NCBI GenBank assembly: GCA_965153355.1
Contig: OZ231127.1
Coordinates: 31,062,001-31,126,000 of the forward strand
DNA length: 64,000 nucleotides
Reading direction: 5' to 3'
Source of the DNA: Flaccisagitta enflata
Taxonomy: Eukaryota; Chaetognatha; Sagittoidea; Aphragmophora
Shown: positions 1-11,705 of the stretch, one piece after another
Layout of the letters: each line of letters starts with the position of its first letter
Position numbering within the stretch: the stretch's first letter is position 1
Notes under the pieces: generated by a model
What the model was told of the DNA's origin: nothing
Seen by the model: only the letters and a program-made list of their open reading frames with translations
Databases searched by the model: none
Translations under genes and position numbers: made by a program

Positions 1-277
1 AAGTCTGCTGGTTTAAGTCAGCTAGTTTAACTCTGCTGCTTTAAGTCGGCTGGTTTAAGTCAGCTGATTTAAGTTTGCTGGTTTAAGTCTGTTGGTTTAA
101 ATCTGCTGGCTTAAGTCTACTGGTTTAAGTCTGCTGGTTTAAGTCTGCTGGTTTTAGTCTGCTGGTTTAAGTCTGCTGGTTTTAGTCTGCTGGTTTAAGT
201 CCGCTGGTTTAAGTCTGCTGGTTTAAGTCTGCTGGTTAAAGTCTGCAGGTTAAAGTCTGGTTTAAGTCTGGTTTAGT
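1..277. repeat. 14-bp minisatellite (TTTAAGTCTGCTGG)n
   Basis: About 20 tandem units of TTTAAGTCTGCTGG with point variants (TCAGC, CTACT, TTTTAGTC) and a shortened form TTTAAGTCTGG at the right edge. The same unit recurs at 28771-29512 in the same setting, so it travels with R3 elements. Confidence 0.9.
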
Positions 278-570
278 CATTTTTCATTGATTGGGTTGAA
301 AGAGTCGATTAACATGACTCAATTACAAAAGTCACCACTTTTTCCAGTGGTCCCGGCCTGTAATTGGGTAGGTTTCCACGACCTCCAATACCCCATTAAG
401 CTTGTTTATTCATCAATTCATTCAAAATAATCTAGTCAACTAAATCATTTTTTTCATTTCTTATATTTCTCCCTATTCAGTCATGTTGATTAAAAAGATA
501 CAATAAGGAGTCAGGTCAATTCAGTTTTTTTATGTCTCGCACGCGACTTATAGGTGTTGGCCTTGTTTTT
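1..570 (-). mobile_element. R-family element, minisatellite-bearing subtype (R3), truncated by window edge
   Basis: Read on the minus strand it begins AACAAGGCCAACACC and then AAGTCGCGTGCGAGAC, the same start as the element at 6001-6363. Its interior runs into a 14-bp minisatellite and off the window edge, so the hairpin end is not seen. A stretch shared with 29540-29610 (AAAGATACAATAAGGAG next to the start block) shows that it belongs with the 2-kb element at 27.6-29.6 kb. No coding capacity. Confidence 0.65.
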
Positions 571-974
571 CCTCGTTTCGGCTTCTGTCGGAGTGCGGAC
601 GGATTTGTTGCTAATTCTGCGCATATGGTTTCTCCATTGCAATATGTACTTCCGCTCTTTCAAATTGGAGTTTGTAAAACACATGTATCACTTCATTGTA
701 CCAGTAAATTATGAACCTTTCCTGTTTAAAATGTACATTCAACATTTGCCAACTACAAAATACAATTTGCCGTTTCAACATGAAGTTCGGAGTTGCGGAC
801 TGTTAAAAAAAAAGTTGTAAACCATTTGAAAATGGTCGATGTCAATTTTCCCAGTTTCAATTTTAACTTAATCTCGGTTATCCCACAAACTTGGCCTCCA
901 TTTTCCCTGGAGGCGCCGCTTGAAAACCATTTTCGCTTGTACCAAAGAGGGGTCACATATCAAGCTCAAGCTCA

Positions 975-1138
<164 letters not shown>

Positions 1139-1225
1139 GAAGAGGAAGGGAGGACGGGTAGAGAGAGAAACGTCTACAAACAGACTAATGGAGATGCTGT
1201 ATCGATATGATTCACAGCACATTAT

Positions 1226-1395
1226 AACAAGGCCGGATACACGGCTACCCCAGTCGCGTGTGGGTGGGCAGGAGCAGTGTTGGAGGAGGTCTCTAGGGCA
1301 ACTGGGCAGGAGCAGTAAGCTCAAAAAGCTCAAAAACGCCGAAAAAGTGATCGATTGATGAAGTGGAGTGAGAACAGGGCGGCGGCCCCAAAGGG
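1226..1395 (+). mobile_element. R-family element, 5' part, joined to an F-family fragment
   Basis: It starts AACAAGGCCGGATACACGG, followed by the conserved CAGTCGCGTG and GGGCAGGAGCAG blocks. From about 1346 the sequence changes to the F-family block (GAAGTGGAGTGAGA, then GCGGCCCCAAAGGG). It stops exactly where the TA-flanked element begins at 1396. The hairpin end of R and the rest of F are missing, so this is a chimeric fragment. Confidence 0.75.
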
Positions 1396-2638
1396 TACAG
1401 TAGATGTCGTCTAGACTTGGAAATGCGGGGGAATTCATTACAGGAAAACAAATTTCCTTAAGAGGCTGATATTTACAATACACATAGGGCAGAGAGTCTT
1501 TTTTTAGTGTATATAGGGACATTTTTTTTTTCAATTTTTTTTTAACTTCCATTGTGCATTGTAACCTGTTGGAGGTAGAGGAACATAATTTGGTTGTATT
1601 TCCCCATTCCATGTACAGCTTATTGGAAGCCAAAGATAGATTTCAGCTTATATTTCAATAGAGAAAGAAAAAAAAATCCATTCCCGCCTATTTCCGCCAA
1701 AAACTTAGTACCAATTTGTAGATCTCATCATATCAAATCCAAATATGTAATCTTTTCCTGCAACTTTTCTGCACTTAAAGAGTAAAAGCTCATGGAAAAG
1801 TTGTTGCAAAGCAACTCTTTCTTAATCATTGGTGGCCGACTTAGGGAAGACGCCACAAAATATAGATCATAGTGATAAGCTCACACATTCAGACTGACCA
1901 ATAAGAAGCAAGGAACAGACACCCAAAGATGATGCTCAGTTCAAGGTGATATTATAGTTCAGTCACTCTCTTGCTTTTGGTGTCTGTCATCGATTTTGTC
2001 ATCGATTTTTTACATTCTAATCATTAGCCTTTTGTTGAGAACAACAAAGATGACATCTGTTGATAAATAGAGGAAGTTGTGAGGCTGATTTCTTCAAACA
2101 AAGACTATCAAGACTAAAATCGAGATCTCTTCTCTCTGTGCAATATAAACTAATAAAATGATGCTTTGTTGCCCATGGGCGTTGGTTGCTATGGAAAACC
2201 ATTTTCCTGTATTCATGCAAAAGTATCAATATTTTGAGAAATTTTTTTAGGGAACATGGTTAAAATAAGATTTGCCACTACTTTCCTACAAAATGTTCTG
2301 TAAGAATATTGCTTGTTTAGCCATTGCTAGGGAGCGTAACTATGTGTGACAGCCCTGTGATGCTCCCTAGCAACCGCCAAACCAGCGGTATTTTTACAGA
2401 ACATACTGTGGGAAAGTTGTAGCAAATTCTGTTTTAAACAATGTTCCCTCAAAAAATTTCTCAAAACATTGATACTTTAGCGTCAATACATGGAAATAAG
2501 CTTCCATGGCAACCAACACCCATGAGCAATAAAGCATCTTTTTATTAATTTATATTCAAAATATCAGTCTTTTAAGTTTATTTGTCTTCCTGTAATGAAT
2601 TCCCCTGTTTTTTTTAAGTCTAGACGACATCTACTGTA
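1396..2638. mobile_element. TA-flanked Tc1/mariner-like palindromic non-autonomous element, copy 1
   Basis: The left end TACAGTAGATGTCGTCTAGA and the right end, its inverse (GACATCTACTGTA), are terminal inverted repeats. They continue inward through GGGGGAATTCATTACAGG. Both ends read TA then CAGT, the target and terminal pattern usual in Tc1/mariner elements. No transposase frame is present. The outer left arm (1396-1475) pairs with 2560-2638, but the inner right arm pairs with 2142-2340, so about 660 bp (1476-2140) interrupts the left arm. A second, 508-bp member lies at 60670-61177. Confidence 0.85.
2142..2558. repeat. Long imperfect palindrome inside the TA-flanked element
   Basis: The left arm (for example ATGCTTTGTTGCCCATGGGC and the following GTTGGTTGCTATGG) is matched in inverse on the right (CCATGGCAACCAACACCCAT, then GAGCAATAAAGCAT). 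The centre is near 2345 between CTAGGGAGCGTAAC and GATGCTCCCTAG. The arms are about 200 bp with mismatches. Confidence 0.85.
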
Positions 2639-3370
2639 TGCATTTGCAGAATGTTTAAAACGTCACCGCCCGCGCCAAATGAACCAATATATCCTTAAGT
2701 TCATCGCCTTTTTCTAACCACACGCTTGACTAGTTCTCTGGCACAGTTAAAACCCGCAATAACGGCTGTCAAGGAAGCAGGAAATTTATGTACTTCATGT
2801 AGATTGTAACCTGAATTGTCAGTCCTAGACAATGCTATTAGTCTGCATATTACTTTATCCCATTAACCAAATATTCTTCAAATTTAAGAAAAATTATCTA
2901 AGGGTAAAAACAACTGCCTTTATGCCTGTTTACAAAATACTAATTCAAAGGTTTTTGATAATTACTCTTTTGCCCACATAGCCTAAGTTTGAATTTGTAT
3001 GTATATGACTGGAAGCATATACTTTGAAGAAATTCAGTCTGTTGCACTTTACTAGTTAAGAAAAAATTCAACAATTTTTTCAAAGACTTTTCAATAAAAA
3101 AATTTCTTCAGATAAACATTTTACTGTTTGTTGCATACTTCATATGAGAATTCTGTTCATATGTTGTTGCCAATAAAAGAAATCAAAAGATATTACATAA
3201 CGGGACTAAGGAAGTTACTAAGGTTCTATGTCCATTACAGGCGGATTTCCGTCACTCTTAGATCCGGTATAATGGTGTGTAGCTGTGGTTTGATTCACTT
3301 CTTCATGATTTCACAAACCTAAATTTATCTAAAATACTTAATGTTAGTAAACAAACAAAACATTTGAGGT
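2639..3370. other. Low-copy AT-rich sequence, no gene recognised
   Basis: This stretch lacks obvious repeats, long frames or RNA genes. A 64-residue open frame at 3128-3322 has no recognisable features. A 20-base A run follows at about 3380. Confidence 0.5.
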
Positions 3371-3540
3371 CGTCCTTCAAAAAAAAAAAAAAAAAAAAGA
3401 GCAAAGAAGCTGCAGTTAATTTGTGTTTGACTACTACAAAGAAATGCCACCAAAGTGACGGTCGACCTGCCTTTGACAGGTTGTCAAAAGCCCACTGGGA
3501 TCAACGTTACGCAAAGACAAAGCACCACATTAGTGTCATA

Positions 3541-3582
<42 letters not shown>
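3541..3582. repeat. (CT)n microsatellite
   Basis: About 20 CT units, uninterrupted. Confidence 0.95.
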
Positions 3583-3583
<1 letters not shown>

Positions 3584-3699
3584 TTTCATTCATTCTGGTT
3601 TCTTTATTCTCGATACAAACCCTTTTTTCTGCACTGGAATGGAACGAAAGGTCGGTTGCCGTATCGTCATGTCATTTTCGTCGTAGTCGTCTTCATTGC

Positions 3700-3734
3700 T
3701 GTCATCTTCGTCGTTGACGTCGTCGTCGTCGTCG

Positions 3735-3786
<52 letters not shown>

Positions 3787-3790
3787 TGCA
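3700..3790. repeat. (GTC)n trinucleotide array
   Basis: Runs of GTC/CGT with scattered ATC and GTT variants. It encodes an Asp-rich run on the minus strand and a Val-rich run on the plus strand, both within frames lacking any other protein character. Confidence 0.93.
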
Positions 3791-3934
3791 CTCGTCTTCT
3801 TCGTCATCTTCGTTGACCGGGACGTCAAGATCTGAACCTACATCATGCATTACCTCCCTTAATATCTGAGTTTCTTTTGACCTTTCTTTTCATTCTATTT
3901 CCCTTGCTAGAATCCGTGATGATTCTGGCTTCTC

Positions 3935-4110
3935 TTTTTAGTCGCGGACGAGCGACTCTATAAGAGGCTTTGTCCGTCCGTCCGTCCGTCCGTTGGTCCG
4001 TCGGTCCGTCGTTCCGTCGGTGAGCATGAGTCGAAAAGTGGAAAAACCAGCGTTTCCGCCCCTGCCCACCCGTCCGCGACTGATATTGGCCGTGTATCCG
4101 GCCTTGTTTG
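3935..4110 (-). mobile_element. R-family element, complete short copy
   Basis: On the minus strand it runs from AAACAAGGCCGGATACACGG to a hairpin AGTCGC-tcgtcc-GCGACT followed by AAAAA. The middle is a (GGAC)-type tetranucleotide tract, seen as CCGT repeats on the plus strand. It sits two bases from the next copy. Confidence 0.85.
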
Positions 4111-4112
4111 TC

Positions 4113-4335
4113 TTTTTAGTCGCGTGCTACGCGACTCTACACCCCGCTTTGTCGGTCCGTCCGTTGGTCCCTTGGTCCCTTGGTCCGTCAGTCCGTCCGT
4201 CCGTCACACTTTACTTGTTCGGCCTTGATGGGGTTTTTAGCCTTATTGCTCCTGCCCAAATATTCCACTGACCTCAATTATGGCCCCTGCCCACCGGCAC
4301 GCGACTGGGGTAGCCGTGCATCCGGCCTTGTTTTT
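4113..4335 (-). mobile_element. R-family element, complete canonical copy
   Basis: On the minus strand: AAAAACAAGGCCGGATGCACGG, CAGTCGCGTG, GGCAGGGGC, TGACGGACGGACGGAC tract, TAGAGTCGCGTAGCACGCGACT, AAAAA. The 8-bp stem and 3-base loop are intact. It is a good reference copy for the family. Confidence 0.9.
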
Positions 4336-4582
4336 CCAAAAAGACCCTTTAAAAGTTAGTCCCGCTGTGAATAGGGGGGAGGGGATTTTTACAGTTGATC
4401 CCACGAATCTGCTTCCTATTGAATTTCGGTTATGAACTCAGTTCTAAGATTCCAATGCGTCTAAATTCAGTAATGACACCGATTTCGCAGTTATATTCCA
4501 GTTCAACAATCCAAACACGCAGTTTGCGTAGTCGTATGGATACTTCTAATGACGCTGCCTGGAAGAATATTTTTTGACAACA

Positions 4583-5036
4583 TACTACCCGAATTAAAAA
4601 AAACGCAGGTTTTTCATTAAAGAGCTTGAATTGGACTTTATTTATGTTCTGAGCAGGTTTTTGCAAGCTAGTTTGGTTTTTTTTAATTTTTTTGCATCAT
4701 ACCAAAGAGTTTAGGCCATCAGAATCAAGTTGATGCTATAAAAGCAGACAGCATGGGTAGAACAATGCCCGATTGCTCATAGCAGTGCAATTACTCCATC
4801 ATCTTCACCCCCAAATCATCCTTTTTTTCCTCTTACTGCATTTTTAAATTTTGACTCATGCACCTTCATTTGAGTGTAATTTCTAAACAAATAAAGCTAC
4901 AGATGTGGGATTGCGCTTAAAAGAAAGCCCTCGAAAAAAGCTTCAATTTGGTCACCAATAAATTATATCTCAAGTGAACCAAATGCGCAAAAATCACCTT
5001 TAGAAAAACTTGCGTTTTTTTTTAATTCGCGTAGTA
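4583..5036. mobile_element. TACTAC-ended MITE (M family), copy 1
   Basis: The left end TACTACCCGAATTAAAAAAA, then ACGCAGGTTTTTC, is matched inversely by GAAAAACTTGCGTTTTTTTTT, then AATTCGCGTAGTA, at the right. The element is 454 bp with no coding frame. Its interior shares ATTTCTAAACAAATAAAG with the copy at 12164-12576. It abuts an F element at about 5040. Confidence 0.8.
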
Positions 5037-5039
5037 ATA

Positions 5040-5662
5040 GTCGCAAAAGCGTCAGATGGTCAGCGGTACCCGTTGCCTCTGAGTTAGTTTATGTGGGGAT
5101 GAGATGGTGAGAGGAGCAGCAGCCCCAAAAGGGCCGCTGACATATGCTTGGACTTATGGAGACTCCTATGGTCTAGGAACATATGGAACTAAATTTGGAC
5201 CACAAGGCTGAGGTTCAGGCGTTGTGGCTGCAGTTTGGGCCGTGAGGCTATGATTTCAGCCTTGAGACAGGATTTGGGTCATTGGGGCTGGAATTTGAGC
5301 CTCAGTGCTGAGATTTGAGCCTGAAGGCTTAGATTTGGGTCTTAAGGCTGGGATCTGAGCCTCAAGGCTGAAATTTCAGCTGTGCCGCTGGGGTTTGAGC
5401 CTGTAAGGCTGGAATTTTAGCCTTGGGGCTGGCATTTGTGCTTTAAGACTGGGATATGAGCTTTTGTGCTGGGATTTGAACCTCGAGGCTGGGATTTGAG
5501 CCTTGAGGCTGAGATTTGGGCCTCGAGGCTGGGATTTGAGCCTTGAGGTTAGGATTAGATCCTTAAGGGGGGGGGTGGAGAAAAAGGAGAAAGACGAGGA
5601 GAAAATCTCCCATATGTGTGAAAGCATAGGTCATCGGTCCCTTTGGGGCCGCTGCCCAAAAA
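5040..5662 (+). mobile_element. F-family foldback element, complete
   Basis: The left block has GATGGTCAGCGGTACCCG and AGCAGCAGCCCCAAAAGGGC. The core is about twenty 20-bp degenerate units of the form GGCTGGGATTTGAGCCTTGA. The right block is the inverse GGTCCCTTTGGGGCCGCTGC, then CCAAAAAGG. This copy is a diverged subfamily with CATATGCTTGG / CATAGGTCATCG instead of the usual CCTGTAGAACAC arms. Confidence 0.8.
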
Positions 5663-6000
5663 GGATTATGGAATAACCTATTTTGAAAGTTTCATGTGTG
5701 TTAGCAAATGTTCAACCAGGGCGCACAGGTGCACACCTAAGGCCTTGCGTATGTCGTTTTTTACCGCGGCCTTGCGTAGGTTGTTTTTTACCGCGGTTTC
5801 GGTTCGGGTTCGGAATACTTCAAAACCTTTCCTCGGGTTTATGACGGGTTTATATCGGTTTTTTAAATAAATATAGTAACAAAAAGATGTCTGGTTATTT
5901 GCCAGAGAGAAAACAAAAAAGAGAAAAAAAGAGAGAAAGAAAAATGAGGGAATAAAAAAAAAAAAGAAAAATTAAAGAAAGGGAAAAGAAAAAATTGAGA
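5663..6000. other. Unassigned sequence with small duplication
   Basis: It contains a tandem duplication of GGCCTTGCGTA..TTTTTACCGCGG near 5740-5790 and an A/G-rich tail before the R element at 6001. No gene is supported. Confidence 0.5.
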
Positions 6001-6363
6001 AAACAAGGCCAACACCTATAAGTCGCGTGCGAGACTTACAGGCAAAGAATGACTTAGAATGACTTAGAATGACTTTCAATGACAGACTTAGACTGACCTA
6101 AAAGTCGACCAAAATTGTCTTGAAATGACTAAAACCTAATTACCAAAAATGACTTAAAATAACTGAAGCTGACTTAAAATGACTTAAAATGACTAGAAGG
6201 ACTAAAATGACTTAGAATAACTACAATGACTTAAAGTGACTAAATAACTGTAAGAATTGACGTTATAGTAAAGCAGTGTGACGGACCGACGGACTGATTT
6301 GACCGACGGATCGACGGACGTGGGACCACAAAGTGGTAGAGTATCGCGTGCACGACTAAAAAA
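6001..6363 (+). mobile_element. R-family element, minisatellite-bearing subtype (R3), complete
   Basis: It starts AACAAGGCCAACACCTATA and AGTCGCGTGCGAGACTTA. It then carries a 10-bp degenerate minisatellite (AATGACTTAA), a GACGGACCGACGG tract, and ends GTAGAGTATCGCGTGCACGA before an A run. The 3' hairpin is degenerate. This small copy shows that the same frame can hold different tandem repeats. Confidence 0.8.
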
Positions 6364-6525
6364 AAAGAAAGAAACAAACATGTTCACAAACACACATAGA
6401 TACAGACACGGACATACAGAGACAGCACTGAGACAGCGAAAAATCTAAGAAAAAGGTGAGCAAAAAGGGACAAAAAATAAGTTTGAACAGCATAATAAAA
6501 AAAAAAAAGAAAATAAATGCAACTA

Positions 6526-7634
<1,109 letters not shown>

Positions 7635-7845
7635 TTTTAGTCAGCACATGACTCTACAACCTGCTTTAATCCATCAACATCAGTCACATGGCTTACATTG
7701 GTCAGTCGGTTGGTCACACTTTACTTTTTTCTATGATTTTATTTCTTTGACCTTACTGCTCCTGCCCAAATGGTCTGGTGACCTCAAATATGGCCCCTGC
7801 CCAGTCGCACGCGACTTCGGTAGCCGTGTATCTGGCCTTGTTTTT
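7635..7845 (-). mobile_element. R-family element, diverged but complete
   Basis: On the minus strand it runs AAAAACAAGGCCAGATACACGG to a short hairpin AGTCA-tgtgc-TGACT plus AAAA. The stem has lost the CGC segment yet still pairs. The tetranucleotide tract is nearly gone, leaving a relic copy. Confidence 0.8.
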
Positions 7846-7935
7846 CTAATTTCTTTAATTTTCCACACAGTTTTTATACTCCTAAATGATTTTCAATGCA
7901 AATAGATTAGTCATACACACTGAAAATATAATTTG

Positions 7936-8081
7936 TACTACTCGACTCAAAAAAAGCCACACCCTATTCTAAGTTGATGAATAAACAAAAGAAATCATTT
8001 GAACATTTTTCTGTTGAAGTGATTAAAAAGATTTTAAGATTTTCTTTCATTCTAGACCAATCCCAGATCTGCTTAAACAAA
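7936..8081. mobile_element. TACTAC-ended MITE (M family), left-half fragment
   Basis: It starts TACTACTCGACTCAAAAAAA, then GCCACACCCTATT, and follows 12164-12300 closely (GATTTGAACATTTTT, GACCAATCCCA). It is cut off where an R fragment begins at about 8082. Confidence 0.75.
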
Positions 8082-8165
8082 TAAAAAAGTAAAGTTTGAT
8101 GGACCGACCGACGGACCAACTGACGGACCGACGCACAAAGCGAGTTGTAGAGTTGCGTGCACTGT
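8082..8165 (+). mobile_element. R-family 3' fragment
   Basis: It contains AAAGTTTGATGGACCGACCG, a GGAC/GACC tract and TAGAGTTGCGTGCACT, the hairpin end in decayed form. The 5' half is missing. Confidence 0.65.
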
Positions 8166-8185
8166 TGTTGATTAATCATTAAAAT

Positions 8186-8581
8186 CTTTAGTCGGGTGCT
8201 ACGCGACTCTACAGCCTGCATTGTTGGTCCGTCGGTCCATCCGTCGGTCCGTTTGTCTATCCGCCCGTTCGTCCGCCCATCTGTCCGCCCGTCCGTCCAC
8301 CCGTCCGTTCGCCCGTCCGTCCGTCCGCCCGTCCGTCCGTCCGCCACGCCTTACTTTTTTTGGGTCTTTGCTTTCTTTGGCCTCACTGCTCCAGACCATC
8401 TCATCCCGTGACCTCCAATATGGTCCTGGCTCACCTCCGTTCGCTGGGCTACACTTTTACTTTTTTTTGGGTTTTGCGTTCTTTGGCCTCGCTGCTCCAG
8501 CCTAAGTGATCAAGTGACCTCAAATACGGCCCTTGCGCACCCGCACGCGACTGGGGTAGCCGTGTATCCGGCCTTGTTTTT
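8186..8581 (-). mobile_element. R-family element with internal duplication
   Basis: The hairpin end AGTCGGGTGCTACGCGACT is followed by a long CCGT-type tract of about 120 bp. Two successive copies of the body block follow (TTTGGCCTCACTGCTCC.. then TTTGGCCTCGCTGCTCC..) before GGCCTTGTTTTT. It is either a nested insertion of one R into another or a slippage duplication. Confidence 0.82.
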
Positions 8582-8770
8582 AAAGAATATGAGTTGACCA
8601 TGAAAATTACCCCTTTGTGTGCACCATGACTTAATTCTGTCATGGGGACTCGATTTCTGGACACTAAAGAATGCTCCGGCTTTCAACAGGCGGCTTTGAC
8701 GGTCATTGGCTTAAGACTTGATCCAACTCGATTGAGATTTATGGTAATTAGAATAGCCGATCAGGAAGAG

Positions 8771-8882
<112 letters not shown>

Positions 8883-9116
8883 CTAGTGATTCGTGGTGAG
8901 TGATAATATGATGCCACACCCTCGCTCCAGGTCGTCTTTGTTGCTTCACGGTAACAGTTTTCTGCCCGGAGCCAAAAAGTCAGTGGCGAGATTGTCGGAA
9001 CACGTTGTCACTCTTATCGATGGTAATATCAACTTTTTCATCATTGTTGTCATCATCATCATCAGCAGCATCAGCATCATCAGCATCATCTTCAACTCTT
9101 TTTAGTTTACTCAATT

Positions 9117-9225
<109 letters not shown>

Positions 9226-9230
9226 CAAAG

Positions 9231-9542
9231 AACAAGGCCGGATACACGGGCCAAGACGGTGCGCCTGGCGTTATTTATTTTCAGACCTATCCCTAGCTCT
9301 ATGAGACCTGTCCCTAGCTCTTTGAGACCTATCCCTAGATCTGTCTGTCTCTGGACCTATCCCTAGCCCTATCAGACCTATCCCTAGCCCTATCAGACCT
9401 ATCTCTAGCTCTTTCAGACCTTTCTAAAACTGAATATGATGATGAACACAATGACAATCAACTTGAATTGTGAACGAGATAAATTTTCAAGTGATTTCTA
9501 ACATTTTTTGCGGTTTTTTACTCGAGACCGCTGAGCGTGACC

Positions 9543-9576
<34 letters not shown>

Positions 9577-9610
9577 GCCTCTTACAGAGGTGCTATGGCG
9601 CACCTAAAAA
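9231..9610 (+). mobile_element. R-family element, AGGTGC hairpin subtype (R2), complete
   Basis: It starts AACAAGGCCGGATACACGGG, then GACGGTGCGCCTGGCGTTAT. It carries 24-bp tandem units (AGACCTATCCCTAGCTCTAT plus CAG/GAG), a (GACA)n tract, and the hairpin AGGTGC-tatggc-GCACCT followed by AAAAA. Both ends are intact. The opposite-strand relative is at 56990-57415. Confidence 0.87.
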
Positions 9611-10354
9611 GACATATGCACAAACCCAAACAGAACGAGATTGAAAGCACGGCGTTGCAACGTATTTCGGGAGGGAAAAGAAGTTGTTTTCATTTCTGAT
9701 TAAAAAAAAGAATAACATTTTTTTTCCTCTCACTCGATTTAATCATTTGTGCAAAAAGGGCAAGGTTTCGTTCACGTAAAATGAAAACTTTCATGGAGAA
9801 CGAAATGTTTTACTTTTTTCCTTTTGCTTGTCGGCCTTGTTTTACTTATTCCACACTAAATGATTCACAGCATCGCTCTCTATCTAAAAATAACTTACAC
9901 ACTTTCTCATTACACTGCTTTTGTATCCTGACTGATCACCATTTATTGATAGTATTTTCAACAAGATCTCTTCAAAAATTGATGCGTGTAATTTTGGTCG
10001 TGTGTGGGTTGTTTTCCGTGAAAAAAAAACAAACAAACAAACAATGTGGACTGACTCTGTTATTTTCTGGAGAAAAAGCGAGGGTCGATCTCCGCCGGAG
10101 GATGCGCACTTTTTTTCACCGCCGAATATTTCTCAGGTTACTCTCAACCAATTCCAGATGAAAGCGGTCTGAAAAGTTTATGCGCAGGATGTTCCGACAA
10201 CAGTCTTGTTAAACACTTAGACTGTATTCATTCACATGAGATGTTTATTGTTAAAAATAAAATATCAAATATGCCTGGAAATAGGGTGACCGATTCGGAT
10301 GGTCTTGCACTCAAGCACTATTAGAAAAGATGAAGTATCTGAATCCCTAGATAG

Positions 10355-10467
10355 AGCAGGGGCAGGAGCAGAAATGCTCAGAAATTCCTATTTCGGCCGA
10401 TTTCGCGACATCTAGAAATGAGGATACGACCTCTTACAGAGTCGCATTTGAAGCGACTAAAAAAAAT
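10355..10467 (+). mobile_element. R-family 3' fragment with intact hairpin
   Basis: GGGGCAGGAGCAG, CTCTTACAGAGTCGCATTTG and a 6-bp stem AGTCGC-atttgaa-GCGACT are followed by an A run. The 5' end is not recognisable. Confidence 0.7.
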
Positions 10468-10818
10468 CTTGCTTCTCTTTCCTGTTCATTTCAAATGAAA
10501 CATCGAAGAAAAGATGGATTCCGAAAAAAGTCATTCGTCTAGTTATGTGTCTCTAGTGTTTCCATTATCACAATCAATAAAACGTTAAATCCATCCCTTA
10601 TGTTTATTCTTTATGATATGTCTGAATGGTTCCAATCTGAATCCATCATCCCCACCCATCCCCTGCTCCTCCACAACTCCTTATCCTCTCAACCTTCATT
10701 CTTCCCCCGAAATCTTGTTCTTCTGCCACACCAGCAGACACCGGGGAACACTTAAAAATTGAGAAAAACCGGGGCTGAGATTTGGATCTAAATCAGAGAA
10801 CCTTCATGACAATTGCAG

Positions 10819-10820
<2 letters not shown>
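10468..10820. other. Unassigned sequence
   Basis: Mixed low-copy-looking sequence with no open frame of note and no recognised repeat. Confidence 0.45.

Positions 10821-10824
<4 letters not shown>

Positions 10825-10916
<92 letters not shown>
10825..10916. repeat. (GA)n microsatellite
   Basis: About 46 uninterrupted GA units. It is followed by degenerate ACAGACA tracts. Confidence 0.98.
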
Positions 10917-10917
<1 letters not shown>

Positions 10918-11499
10918 ATCATTAGACAAAAAGACGTACAAATGGATAGACCGACATTCAAGCAAACATGCAGTCAGACCGAAACAGACAAACAGACAGC
11001 AACAGACAGAAAAAGACATGAACAGATACAGTTGATACAGTTGATTAATGAGAACAAAATGTACCTAAAAGCAAATCACCAACAACAGGCGATCAAACGA
11101 TATAGACTGAAAAAATAACGGGGGAAAAAAAATCTTCTATATCTCAAAGGCAAAATCAACAGAGATCTTATCATTCGATCGTATCGTTAAAAAAACTGAA
11201 TTATCCCCGGATTTAAAATGAAAAGTAACCAGACTAGAATCGCATACGGCACCACTCATGCGGTTACTCAAGGTGCTCATCCTTTAGATGTAAAGTTTGC
11301 ATTATATCCATGGCTAATGGAAGCACCCAGGTTACTCGTAATGGAGATTGGCACTTTTCAACTCCTGCAGTGAGTGTTTCAAGGTGTGCACATTCTCCAA
11401 AAATCGGAGTAAAAATGACATGGGGATGATCTGTTTTGAGGATGAGGAAGGTCAGCTTCTCATTTGAAGTCAGCCTTTTTCAAAAAAAGGACTCACACC

Positions 11500-11655
11500 T
11501 TTACAGGAGGCTTTGCCCATCCATTTTGTCTGTCCGTTTGTCCGTTTCTTGGTCTTCAATGATCGTGCTGAAAAGTGTTAAAACGTGCATCCCCCCCCCT
11601 TTTCATCCACCCATCCGTTGGTCCGCGACGATATGGCCGGTAATATCGGGTAACT
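11500..11655 (-). mobile_element. Decayed R-family fragment
   Basis: TACAGGAGGCTTTGCCCATC, TCTGTCCGTTTGTCCGTTTC and CATCCGTTGGTCCGCGAC resemble the hairpin-side half of R elements. No terminal hairpin or A-run is convincing. Confidence 0.4.
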
Positions 11656-11705
11656 TATCATACAGTCACTCAACGCCACATACAAATAAAAGTTACAAAG
11701 CAAAT

